NCBI RefSeq assembly: GCF_052324685.1
Contig: NW_027506917.1
Location: 496,001 to 560,000 of the forward strand
Reading direction: 5' to 3'
DNA length: 64,000 bases
DNA from: Brachyhypopomus gauderio
Taxonomy: Eukaryota; Chordata; Actinopteri; Gymnotiformes; Hypopomidae
The notes below the pieces were generated by a model. The model worked only from the letters and a program-made list of their open reading frames with translations, was not told where the DNA came from and ran no database searches. Shown here piece by piece: positions 13,026 through 23,990 of this stretch. The position numbers and the translations under genes are program-made. How positions within the stretch are numbered: position 1 is the stretch's first letter; each line of letters starts with the position of its first letter.

Positions 13026-16000
13026 CATCGACTTTCTTCTGAGCTTAGGGATGGTCTTGTCAGAGGTGGATGGTGCTTCAGCACTGGTAGACTGGAAACC
13101 TGCAAAGTCAAAGCAAATAGACGGCGTGAGAGGGATGCTGTGTGTAGTCTTCCATGCTGTTGTCATTATTGTTGTTCATGCCCTATTAGTTGTGCAGCAG
13201 GAAAGACTACTAAACCATGGAAGACTACTAAACCATGGAAGACTCAGTTCTTTATACATAATACTGTCATGAATTAAACTTCATGAAAGAAATACTAAAA
13301 TGCGTACCATCTGGAATATGTTTGTCCACCACCTGGTCCTCCACCTGGTCCTGGACATGCACTTAGTTTGTCCGTTTCTTTAAAAAGAGCAGACAATTTG
13401 ATATTAAAAAATCATTCAAAATATGATTGATGGTAGCATAAATGTATGGTTGAAAATCATTCAGAAGAGCAGAGTCTAAAGCTAATGGTGTGACTGGGAA
13501 TAAATACATTTTAAAAACAGATACCTTGAATCTCCGCTTCAGAAATCTTGGAAACCTGAACCACCAAGATTTCTTCTCCAGCCCCACGTCCACTGTCTGT
13601 GCTGCACTCTGCAGAGCGGAGCCTGTATGGTCCTGTTCTGTCCGAGAGATGGTGATGCCAGCGACATCACCGAACAGAGTGAGGGCAATCAGAGCTGACA
13701 GCTCTGAGCAGCATCTCTGTAGTGACAGCTTCACTTCCACGTCAGCCTCTGTCACAGATGTGCTTCTAGAACCGTAGTGATCAGTGTCAGGCTTGGTCCA
13801 GGATGTCAACCCAAGGCGTTCTTGGAGAAAAGTTTCTGAAGCAGTCTTCACAAATCTCCTCACGATGCCCGACTGGAGTGCCTCCTCAGAAAGGTCAGAC
13901 AGCACTGACTGAGTCCCCCTGCAGCTCATTTGTGCCTTTACTCGGTCCAGAGCCGCAATCCTTTCCAGCATCAGGTTCCTCACTATAGGGATGAGGTCCT
14001 GAGCAACCACCTCCTTCACTGCCACTTTGACCCATGCTGAGATTTTTTCCAGCACTTCAATCAAATCCTCCATTTTCATCTAGTTAGGTTAAAGGAAAGT
14101 GTAAAAAGTTCATCAGTATCCAAAAGCTTAATGATTTTTAATTACTTTTAACCTTAAGCTGATTATTTCTTTAAGAAGTAAAATGCTAATGTAAAGAACA
14201 TCTACTGTTGTGAAGGTCTGACCAGACATGGCCAAAGGCTCATGTTGCTATGGTAACTCAGACACACAGGCAGATAGGAAGACAGAGATACAGAGATTCG
14301 TACTCACATTGCTTGGCAGTGTATTCCTCAGCTCTTCAGTTAGAACAGCTGGATTAATCCCAGAGGTGGATTTGACTCCACCACTTTTCCCACATGGAGG
14401 AGTGTTGAGATCCTCAATCACTGCCTCCTCCACTCTAGTACAGCAAATAGCTGTGGTGAAAGAAACATTTACTTTAAGCATCTATGAGGCAGAGACTAAT
14501 GATGCACATAAGCAATTGTCACTAAAAACATAAATTGTGGAAAATTATAGTTATGAATAAATAACCTCATAATGCATCATGTTTTGGTAACATGTAATCA
14601 CGCTAAATCTCACCTGAAAACCATCTGCTATGGTCTTTCTTTGCCTGCTTGTTTTTCACGCTGGGGGCCGACACATCACAGAACTCAGGAAGCTCCTCTG
14701 CTGGCCCAGCTTTCTTAGACTGTAGTAGAGAAAATGAAGAAAATATGAGTTTCATGATGACTATCGCAGGGGTTCTCAACTGGTCTCAGCCCGGGACCCA
14801 CTTTCTCTCATTGTCATTAAGTCGCGACCCACTTTAAAAAACGTTGTCGGTTGCCGTACACCATGCACTTTATGTAATACAACTTGTTTGGTGGTCTTAT
14901 GAAGGACCGTTTATAAGCTATTGAAATTATTACAAAAAACAGTGTGTAGTGCTCTGGGGCCTTCACGACCGCCACTTGCGTCTGTGTTAAGGTCATTTGT
15001 AGACGGTGCCTTAGACGTTGCAGTGGTGAAAGTTGCACATTTAAAATACGTCTATTCCTGACGTAAACAAAGTTGTAGATGTTTGTCTTGGTTGCCAGAA
15101 ACAAGAATTTTATTATAGCACTTTTGCCAATACTGTCTTAGTTATTGAAGAAAATTCCGAATACTCGAACGTGAAACAAACTTTACTGAAGTTTCCTAGT
15201 ATGCATACGAGTGACTTGATCCCATTAAAATTAACTTAATTATGTACAGTTATAAAGAAGTGTGTCCTCTTTGTGTCCGACAGAGATGTAGACTGTGTGG
15301 GGAAAAAATGCGATATTTTTCGCTTGGCCATTTTCAACGCTTAGTTTTAGCTCCGTTTTGCGAGTCATGCTGGTGATCGGATTCCTGCATTTGTTGATGG
15401 GCAGAGACGAACACGTGAGCGGGAGCTGGAGTCTATCGTTTAACTTTTAAAATACAAACTCAAAAGAAAATGATGGATATTTTTCCAATTACAAAAAATC
15501 CTTACCCATAAAAAAATAATGCTGTCGTATCGGCTGTCGCCAGTGGCGAGTGAAATAATTATAAAGTAGGCTACATTATGCATTAAACACGTTGTAGAAT
15601 GCTACCCTTTTCTGTGAAAATACAGGCTGCGGACATACGCGCAGACAGGATAGGGGGAATACGAACATTTCATAATTTTATTTTTTTTCTCAACACCGCT
15701 GGACTCTCAAGGAGAGAATATTGATCTATCTTAATGACCTCAGATGGTTAATAACCAATATTAATTGGTTACACATCTTAAATGTGATAAGAGGCCGTAA
15801 AATGAAGTAACTGGGATGTAACCGGATAATTAATGTTAATCTGAGTCGCCATTTGTGGTCGAAAGCAATTTAGTTCTATTTTTGTGCAATATTCTACAAT
15901 CACTGTTGCTACAAAGCAACTTTAGAGAACTGTCTCGACGAGGAATGTCATTTTCAATAAATAGACTGAGAAGCGGCTCTCTCGAACTTACTCGGACTAA

Positions 16001-16061
16001 AGTGAGATTATGGAAAAAGCTCAAAGGAACATGAACTTACCCTCATCATTTGTTTAAACAT
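13014..16061 (-). CDS. Six-exon orphan gene, 317-residue protein of unknown function (copy A)
   Basis: Six coding exons splice in phase on the minus strand: 16061-16041 (MFKQMMR; donor GTAAGT), 14719-14614, 14450-14308, 14079-13525, 13350-13308 and 13099-13014. Their summed length is 954 bases, 318 codons including the stop. Every intron is GT-AG and the split codon between exons 2 and 3 reads through correctly. The protein has a Lys-rich start and a long, probably helical middle (MEDLIEVLEKISAWVKVAV, EEALQSGIVRRFVKT, CSELSALIALTLFGDVAGI). A tryptophan-rich basic motif, KKSWWFRFPRFLKRRFK, ends exon 4, and a Ser/Thr-rich basic tail follows. No signal peptide or catalytic motif is seen. The join to exon 5 is the least certain. 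I do not recognise the family; it may be lineage-specific. Confidence 0.75.
14764..14835 (+). mobile_element. hAT (Charlie-like) terminal fragment in intron 1 (copy A)
   Basis: CAGGGGTTCTCAACTGG followed by GGGACCCACTTT and GCGACCCACTTT is a typical hAT-Charlie terminus. The opposite terminus was not located, so the element's extent within the 1.3-kb first intron of the orphan gene is unknown. Copy B has it at about 56471. Confidence 0.5.
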
Positions 16062-16181
16062 GATCACTTGGAATCTTCACTCCTTTACTCGCACAAGATA
16101 TCGCTGAACCGCTCTACTAGCTACTTCAACCTCGGTGACGATCAAACCATCTGTGGTTAAATTAAACACTGTCTGTGGCGA

Positions 16182-16314
16182 CTTTTATAGGTCTCCTGCA
16201 TTGTGACTTCATATGCCGTGTTGTCGTAGGGACGCAGTTAGATAATAACTAAAACTACTAATTGGCCGTGTTGTCATAGTGACAGTTAGATAATAACTAA
16301 AGCTACTAATTGGC
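16182..16314 (-). promoter_or_regulatory. Core promoter of the orphan gene: TATA box and tandem 50-bp blocks (copy A)
   Basis: On the minus strand a TATA box (TATAAAAG, 16189-16182) lies about 120 bp before the ATG, which would put transcription start near 16155 and leave a 5' UTR of roughly 95 bases. Further upstream are two tandem blocks of about 50 bp (16215-16263 and 16266-16314), each containing CCAATTAGTAG and GTTATTATCTAA on the coding strand, so two CCAAT-type sites with fixed spacing. This supports the choice of first exon. Confidence 0.55.
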
Positions 16315-17840
16315 CGAGTCTTCAAGTGCAAATCACATTGAGCTGGCCCATGTTAATCTCAGTAGTTTGGGCTGGGACATTTATCACACCCACTCTGGCC
16401 CTGGACGTGTATCAGATCCACTCCGGTGTTATAAAAATCTGTGCTACCCATCGAATGTCCTACTTAGGTATTTTCATGTCAGTGTACAACGTACACCTAT
16501 AATTTTTCGTTGTCAGCATTTTTTTCTCTTGAATTCACAATGAGGACTGTCCATTTATTTTGCCAATTTACTTTTTTGTCAACAATTATTAAATATTTTT
16601 GTGAATATCCTCGGAAAGACCTGAGAAATATCACTACTGCTTTGTTTCTAATACGTGGAGGTTCCAAATGTCTGCTAATCAGTTTGTTTTATCCTTGCCA
16701 GTAAATAACTGTGCTCTCTTTTATCATTCCATCCTAAATGGTTTTAGTTGACTGACCTTGAAAATAGCACTTCGACGTTCGTTCAGTTGGGCTATTTTAC
16801 ATTTTGAATCAATTTTATTAAATACAAGTAAATAACCATGAAATGGTAATGACGCTTGCACTCATCGCAGTCATTTCTGCGATACTCAGTTAAACGTGCA
16901 ATTGAGGAGAAGTGGGACACGATACCTGTTTCTGATAAAGGGGACATACCCAAAGAGCTTCAACAAATCACAGAGGCAAAATCTCAGAAGTCCCTCCAAG
17001 TTTCAAATAAAAGGTCAGTAAAGTTCAAACATATGTTAGTCCAAACATGCTTCCAGCATTAATACTGTAGATTTTATGGTCTATATCGGTTCTAGACTGC
17101 GTTAACATCGTATTTGGACTGCGCAGACAGATTACATGGAGAAACCTGTGCACTTCACCTGTTCCAAATGCTCAATTCGGATAACCTCATATTAAGGCTC
17201 TAACGTTGGAGGATCCGTGGCTCCGTCCGAAATGCCGTGCAGTAGGCATTAGATTTCAATGCATTACGTTCTGCTCAAATCTTAAAGCAGTGCGTTCTTT
17301 CAGTAGGCGACTGGGCAGTTTTCATAACCTCGAACATACTACGTCCGTCATTTACCTATATCATATGATATGGCATATAACGTTATACCACCACAGTTTA
17401 AGGACCGCTATTAATTAAAAGCGCCATTCCATATTTGTGTTTTATATAGTTATATTGATTTAGAATCAGCATCAAGACGTCGTCTAGGACTAACAGAGTT
17501 ACAATAACCATTAACCTCGATTTAGCCTTATTAATAATCCCAAAGCTAGATATATTTATATTTGCAAGGGTTATAATTTTCAAGGGGATAATTTGGCATT
17601 TCACTAGCATCACTAAAGTGAGGTGAATCCCCAACTTTGTTATATCAGTTAGACAATTAGGCAACCAAGATTTATAATAAACTAAAATAGAATTAACGTA
17701 AAATAATTTGACATACAAACCACTTCTAAACCAAATAAAGTTGGTCAAATCTTTAAAATCAAATCTTTAAATCACAGAAAGTAAAAGTGTCTAAAATTGA
17801 TGTAAGTGTCATCACCATTGTAGTTTTTATTTTGTGGTTG
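16315..17840. other. No gene recognised
   Basis: AT-rich intergenic DNA upstream of the orphan-gene promoter. Frames of 62-116 codons exist on both strands without domains, splice context or composition suggesting protein. Copy B equivalent is 58022-59547. Confidence 0.5.
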
Positions 17841-17844
17841 TACA

Positions 17845-18660
17845 GGGTGTCCGCCGGGTCTTAAAAAGTACTATAAGTTGATAAATCAATATTGGAAAAA
17901 TGAAGGCCCTTAAAAAGTATTTAAAAGCCTTAATCGCGATTTTGGAGTAGGGCCTACTGGATTTTCGTTGATATTTTAGCTTTGCAACAAAAAGTATGCA
18001 ACTATTAAAAATAAGATGTCCCTTTTTTACATCCGGTTTATGTAAAAACTTTTGGGAATCATTTTCACTATCAGTTCGTTTTTAAATTCTCTATTAAGGC
18101 TTTATTTTATTATTTTATTTTTCATACAGAAAATAATTCTGGAAATATAATGTGTCGTTTTGCAAATATAACACACGGCAAAGTGAAGGAAAAAAACAAT
18201 AAAATCCAGTCAGCTCGCGCTCTCCAAATACTTGATTAAAAAAACAAAAATGCTTTGGACGGAACGTACACGTACCATAAGGCCCGTTAGGCTTTTTAAA
18301 GGTAAAAATGAGTGGACTAAAGAAAAGAAAGTGGGAACTGAGTGCCGAGTGCTTAAAAAGTGTGTTGAGTGGACAACAAAATATTTTTCTCACTGAGCTT
18401 TGATCAACGGCTGTATGTGTGATATAACGGTTGCAGTTTTCAAAGAGTACGAAATCAGCCGTCACTTTGCTACGATGCATGCAGACCATGCTAGCAAGCA
18501 GTCAACAGAAGGACGAACGGCTACTGCTCAGAGGTTGGCAGTTTCTCTACTGTGTTATGAAAAAAAAACATATGGAAAGTTTGGAGGAGCAATGTACGCA
18601 TTTACGCACAGCAGGGGTACAGTAGCTTCATTAACTCACCGTACATCGCTCTCAATTTAA
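17845..18660 (+). mobile_element. hAT (ZBED/GTF2IRD2-like) transposase N-terminal relic (copy A)
   Basis: AGGGTGTCCGCCGGGTCTTAAAAAGT at the left is a common fish hAT-associated start. From about 18308 the plus strand reads MSGLKKRKV, then after frame changes VAVFKEYEISRHFATMHADH, matching the zinc-finger-like N-terminus of ZBED-type hAT transposases. Copy A has lost 7 bp (GCCAAGA) that copy B keeps, which breaks the CQETVAVF motif. The catalytic domain is missing. Confidence 0.65.
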
Positions 18661-19890
18661 AGAGCCCTTTCTAGTTTCTGCTGCTGGCAGGATATTTAAT
18701 GCAGTCTGTCTCTCAGGACAATCCGTCCATGTTTTTGCGAGGTTTAAAACAATTAGAAATTATTGAGCTTACACTGTAAAAAAAAAAATCCAAATTTTAT
18801 GTAAAATAACTGTAAATATTTAATGTATTTTAACATTTTTTCCAATTGTATGCAAAACTTTGTAAAATTACAGACATTTGTAATTTGACAAAATGTCTTT
18901 TATTTTAAGTATTATGACAATAATTACAAGTTACATGCTTTTCTCGTTTTTTTACGGAAATAATACAGTATTATTTATACGGTATTTTTCTGCTTTCTTA
19001 AATTATATACAGATTCATGTATAATTACAGCAATTATCTGCAATTAAACATTCGGTTGATTATATAAAGGTTTATGTCTGTAAGAACTAAAAAGTTTTTT
19101 TCTCTGTCATTTTAATCAAAATCTTATGTCTTTTGGCACTGCTGGTTTAAACATGATTTTCAATGTCAGAAATGAATGTGGCTTACATGTATCAATACTC
19201 GTATTTTGATTGTTAGGCGTCCTCGTAATTCAGAGGATCCATTGATGTTCAGGAGAAAAATGAACAAAATATATAGGTTCGGACATATTAATTTGCCACA
19301 GAACGTGATGGTAATTGAAAATAATTTCTGCAGTTGAAAATGCTCATTTTTATGATGCCTACAGAATGAAGAGTGACTTCCTAATGTCAGTTCAGACATT
19401 AGATTTTTACATTGGCATATCTAAAGTATGTAACTGTAGTAATGGCTGTAGGAGATTTCTGTTGATTGTTCCATCTCTATTGATGTCTGTTCTCATTTTA
19501 GTTCTTGTGCAGTCAATGGCAATAGAAAATGGCAGTTTGTTTGGGCGCTGGACTTTTAAAAGAAACATTTCTAAACACTGGGTCTATACTTGAACATAAC
19601 CAAGGAAATAACCTGTAACACACTGAGAGACAGATGAACTGATATACTGGTAGACGTACATTGTAATGGAACAGGCTTTTAAACTTAAAAATGTGTGTGC
19701 CTATAGTTACACACTGGAATAAAAACACAAGTTGAACAACCACTTAAATATAAATGTTATCTCTAGGCTAGGGGCATAAACGTGATTTGAGCTCAACGTA
19801 TTGCTTTTAACCATAATTGGTTAATCTGACTGTCATTCAGGAAACTGGCCAATGACAACTGTTCGCGCCTCTCAGGTCATGTTTGAACAT
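18661..19890. other. AT-rich repeat-derived DNA, no gene recognised
   Basis: From about 18773 there is a stretch rich in ACTGTAAA, TACGGTA and TTACGG motifs, typical of a fish non-autonomous DNA transposon family. Related motifs recur at 22105-22600 with a hairpin GGCAGCCGCTGCTGCC. No coding exon was found. Copy B equivalent is about 60377-61606. Confidence 0.45.
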
Positions 19891-20171
19891 TTCAGTGAGT
19901 GTGCTGACGGTCAGCCTACGAGCTGTGGTGGCTAGCTAGCTACCTGGATTATTTTACATCTACCTGCCAAATTATTATTTTGAGCGGATTATCGTTGGAT
20001 GATTCAACAAAATAAGATGGAAACGGGGCACAGAGGAAGAAAATTTAAGTGAAGCATTATTGGTGACATCAGGTAAGAAAACGTCCTTACTTTATGTAAG
20101 CCAACGTTAGCTAGTTAACTAGCTAGTTAGCCCAGTTTAAAAACACATTTCACGTGAATGTTTCATTTGAT

Positions 20172-20277
20172 AAAGATCGCAACACAGCCCAGAGCAGGAG
20201 CGCAACACAGCCCAGAGCAGGAGCGCAACACAGCCCAGAGCAGGAGCATAACACAACTCAGAGCAGGAGCATCACAG
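20172..20277 (+). repeat. 23-bp minisatellite, array 1 (copy A)
   Basis: About four units of GAGCAGGAGCGCAACACAG plus CCCA, with the later units degenerating to GAGCATAACACAACTCA and GAGCATCACAGCCTA. Confidence 0.9.
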
Positions 20278-20513
20278 CCTAGCTCACAGTACAAATCAAT
20301 CCGGCCATTATGCACTGAAGAAAGAAAGGGTGAAGGAGACCAGGTATGGTTTGTGTAAAAAATTAAAACACCATTATTGTGATCATTGTGAAGATTTTGT
20401 CCATTACATTTTAACCCTTAGGGAATAAATATGCTTTTCTCATATGTTAAATATGTAAAGCAAAAAAATTATATGCACCAAGTTTGGCCTACATTTTGTT
20501 TACTGTACAGAGC

Positions 20514-20712
20514 TAGAGCGCAACACAGCCCAGAGCAGGAGCGCAACACAGCCCAGAGCAGGAGCGCAACACAGCCCAGAGCAGGAGCGCAACACAGCCC
20601 AGTGCAGGAGCACCACACAGCCCAGAGCAGGAGCGCAACACAGCCCAGAGAAGGAGCGCAACACAGCCCAGAGCAGGAGCATCACAGCCCAGAGCAGGAG
20701 CATCACAGCCTA
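20514..20712 (+). repeat. 23-bp minisatellite, array 2 (copy A)
   Basis: About nine units of the same 23-bp repeat; the last two are 21-bp variants with GAGCATCACAGCCCA. Because 23 is not a multiple of three, the translation cycles every 23 residues and no frame on the plus strand meets a stop within the array. Confidence 0.92.
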
Positions 20713-20970
20713 GCTCACAGTAGCCTACAAATCAATCTGGCCATTATGTTGAGGTGAGTGACTCTCCCTGCTGCACCACTACACTGGATCTTCAGGATCT
20801 GCCACCTCCTGAATCCCTCTTCACTGTTTATGTGTTTTCCAAGATTAAGTGCTATCATTGTCATGATTCAACATAACACAGAAGTGTGATCCCTTTTTGA
20901 AATGGCTTTGCTATATATTTGTACTATAATATTTGTAATGTTATTGGCACAAAATTAACAGCAGCTAACT

Positions 20971-21870
20971 TTGGATTTTGTCTGCAACTTTTTAACAGGC
21001 AGACTTCAGCTTTTCACTTCTGAGAGGCCAATGACCAGATCCTGCAGATTTCTTCTCTGCAACATACGGAGAATACAACCCTTTCTTTCACAGGGAGCTA
21101 CCCAGGTGCTTTTACAGTCTCTCATCATCTCAAAGCTGGACTACTGCAACTGCTTACTTACGGATCTTTCTCTATGGGTCATCAGACCTCTACAAACTGA
21201 TCCAGAATGCAGCAGCATGACTGGTCTTCAATCTCCCCAAGTTCACATATCACTCCAGTGCTGCATTCTCTTTACTGCCTTCCAGTAGCTGCATACATCA
21301 GATCTAAAACCTCGATGCTTGCTTGCAAAGCCAAAAATGGACCAACCCCTCCCTACATGATGGCCATGGTCAAAGCCCCATCCAAACCTTGAGTACTTTG
21401 AACCTCAAGTACGGCTTGGCTTAAAACGCCATGCTTAAAGTCTCACGGAAAACAAACTTCAAGACCTGTCCTGGCTCCGAGATAGTGGAATGAGCTTCCA
21501 TTGACTGTCCAGACTGCAGAGTCCTTAGCAGTCTTCAAATGACTGAAGACTCATCTGTAGAACAGACTAAATCTCTAGCACTTGTCATAGTTGTTTCCGT
21601 TGTATGATATAGTACCTATGTGAGTTTGCATTTCTTGTAGGTATCCATTTTAATTTCTGTAGTTTAGCAATATTCAGCCTATGTTTTTGTGTACTTCTAG
21701 GTATTTGCATTGATTTCTGTAGTTTAGTAGTATTCTGGTTCGAGGGTATCTTGAATTCTGACCTATCTATGTACTATTTAGAATTAATTCTGTGAACAGA
21801 TGGCAAAGCACTTCGTAAGGCGCTCTGGATAAGAGTGTCTGCTAAATGCCCTACATGTAAATGAGAGGGA
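20971..21870 (+). mobile_element. L2-type LINE 3' fragment (copy A)
   Basis: The plus strand keeps RRIQPFLSQGATQVLLQSLI and ISKLDYCNCLLTDL from the region after the reverse-transcriptase core, then continues frameshifted through YCLPVAAYIRSKTSMLACKA. It ends in GGCGCTCTGGATAAGAGTGTCTGCTAAATGCC (read from about 21819), the conserved 3' tail shared by fish L2-like LINEs and their SINE partners. Heavily decayed. Confidence 0.85.
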
Positions 21871-22104
21871 GTGTATCTTTCATGTCACATCAGTGTTATG
21901 TGTTTGTAGTTGTGTTCAGGCTACTGATATTGGTGATGGAGAAAGACACTGAGTACAGTCCTGGGGATTTAAATGATTAAAAGTGATGATAGAGGACATT
22001 GAGGTGCTCAACATTGGTATAATATACTTTTTCATTTGTATAAAATAACTTTGCAGTTTGCATTCCACATTTGAGTTTGTCCTGGAAGTCACGATGAATA
22101 TGGA

Positions 22105-22440
22105 CAGGAAAAATCTGTAAAATTACGGTACTTCTCAGCAGAACTTTTTGTGCTGTCACTTTATTGAAAGTGCTTAATTGTACTAATTCAGGGAAAAGTT
22201 GTAAAATAAAGGTATTTCTCTGCAAAACTATTAGTGCTGTCACTTTATTGAAAGTGCTTAATTGTAATAATTTAGGGAAAAGTTGTAAAATAAAGGTATT
22301 TCTCTGCAAAACTTTTAGTACTGTCACTTTATTGAAAGTGCTTAATTGTAATAAATCAGGGAAAAGTTGTAAAATAACGATATTTCTCTGCAAAAATATT
22401 ACTGCTGTCACTTTGCTAAATCTAAAAGTGCTAAATCATA
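22105..22440 (+). repeat. 84-bp tandem repeat, about four units (copy A)
   Basis: Units restart at TGCTGTCACTTTATTGAAAG (22151, then 84 bp later at 22235, then at 22319 with one change), with partial diverged units on both sides. Since 84 is a multiple of three, both strands show repetitive open frames, which are by-products. The sequence resembles the AT-rich DNA-transposon material at 18773. Confidence 0.9.
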
Positions 22441-23990
22441 AGAATCCAGGAAAAATCTGCAGAATGTTTAATGAATTTTTCTGTAAATTTATTGTTTTTC
22501 CACTTAATTTAAATCAGGGTTTTTTACTTTAAAATTAAAGTTTTTGTTTGGCAGCCGCTGCTGCCAGTCATTTACCGTTTTTTAACACTTTTGCAGGTTA
22601 GTACGCCTAAAAAATCAGATTGTGTATTATAAGGACATCAGAATCAAATTAACATGTGCATTAAAATATTTTAGTGAATTATCCACCTCTTAATAAGCAG
22701 ATTTAGGGAACTAAATGTATGCTAAGGCAACGTGAATACGGTTAGCGAGATTTCACATTAACCACTGACAGCCTATTAATTGTAAATTCCACTCTTAATG
22801 CCATTTCACCTAAACGCGATGTTTTTGCGGGGCAGCTAAGTATTGGTTAAATATAACATTTGAGTGTGATTGTAGAGTGTGTTGGGTCGAGGAGCTGAAA
22901 TGAGGATATCCATTTTGGAGTACCAGCTAACGGTAAGCTAACGCACAATAAGTAGGAGAGCCATTCTTGTGATACATCACTGCTGATATTGATTAGAATG
23001 CATATTTAAGACTTCTAAATAGTACACAACAGTGTAATTTATAGATCAAGTGTGTAGATTTTGTTATTCTGTTGACTATTATCTGTATTATGCTCAGCAG
23101 ACTTTGGATTGATGGCAAAGGGAGAGGGAAGGTCATCAAGAGAGATTGAAAACACAAGGTAAGTTGAAACTAGGGTGGCACTTTTGATCAATGAATCTTA
23201 CAAGACTAAAGAGGAATACAACATACTAAAATGTTATAGTACAGTATGATATATGTAATCATATGTAACCATACTAGACTTGTATTCTATTATTGTATTA
23301 TTTATGTTGTATTTAATTTATCTTGTTGGTGTATATTAGTTGCCTGCTGTGGGATAATTGGGTGCTGACCATGATGAGATTGAAAACACAACAAGGTAAG
23401 TTTCAAATAGCAATAAGAAATCAATGTTTATTACACTGCCGTATGTTGGCTGTAGGAGTGTAGGAGTAGTGATGTTGGCTGGGGGGGCTGGAGCACTTGT
23501 AGGAGCAATGATTAGTCCAAATGTTTCTGTTGGAGTGACTAATGGGCTTGATGGCACATTTGGAGCTGTTTAGGGGTTGCCGGATTTTGAAGCTTGGCTC
23601 TTGGAGTTGTTTTTCAACTTTCTGGATTGGCTCTTGCTTCCAAAATGACCATCTTTTAACTGTTTCTTCTTTCTGTCATTTGGTATTGTTGCCGCCTCAA
23701 TTCTCAACCTTAGCCGTATGAATCTTTTCATGATTTTGTCTTGTACTCCACAGCAAGCTGGAAGCTTACTGTAAAGTGAGCTTCCTGCTTTCCTCCTACT
23801 TCCTGCTTTCCTCCTGTACAGACGCTTTTCTGCCAGCTCTGCCTGTCCTTTACTGTTTTTTCATTTATTGGAGTTATAACTACAAGTTAAGTTATTTTTA
23901 CAAGTTAAAAGGATCCATTACTCATTACTTCACTTGGTAAGCTTTTTTACATTTATCTGTAAAGGATAATTTAGCATTTTTGATACTCCG
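22441..23990 (+). other. Possible small spliced exons; otherwise no gene recognised
   Basis: Two short exon-like pieces, 23101-23158 (after TGCTCAGCAG, ending ACAAG/GTAAGT) and 23340-23395 (after TATATTAG, ending ACAAG/GTAAGT), share the end GAGATTGAAAACACAA, as if one arose by duplication of the other. Another GTAAGC donor lies near 22932. They could continue the transcript suggested at 19.9-20.8 kb, but no convincing protein results. The hairpin GGCAGCCGCTGCTGCC near 22552 marks DNA-transposon remains. Confidence 0.25.

Larger units (their letters stand above)
19890..20754 (+). ncRNA. Possible multi-exon transcript whose exons carry a minisatellite (copy A)
   Basis: A 5'-UTR-like stretch ends at a strong donor (GACATCAG/GTAAGA, exon end 20071 or 20072). 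A second exon-like piece ends GACCAG/GTATGG near 20343. A third begins after TTTACTGTACAG (about 20511) and ends GTTGAG/GTGAGT near 20754. The second and third share a tail (CAGCCTAGCTCACAGTA, then ATCAATC-GGCCATTATG), so they look like duplicated exons. Their bulk is the 23-bp minisatellite. Coding status is unclear because the repeat is open in all frames. Inferred from splice-site quality only. Confidence 0.3.

Noticed and set aside
12956..13099. Alternative last exon of the orphan gene in phase 0 (VSSLPVLKHHPPL..)
   Set aside because: It reads deep into the MITE; including the 43-base exon at 13308-13350 gives a better-behaved tail and consistent phases.
20500..20706. Minus-strand Leu/Cys/Ala-rich frame across the minisatellite, membrane-like in appearance
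   Set aside because: It is the complement of the 23-bp repeat, which is open in many frames by chance of composition.
20172..20712. Regular short repeats that might suggest a CRISPR array
   Set aside because: The units are contiguous with no spacers, and the genome is clearly vertebrate; this is a minisatellite.
22000..22532. Overlapping 122- and 144-codon frames on opposite strands
   Set aside because: Both are by-products of an 84-bp tandem repeat whose length is a multiple of three.
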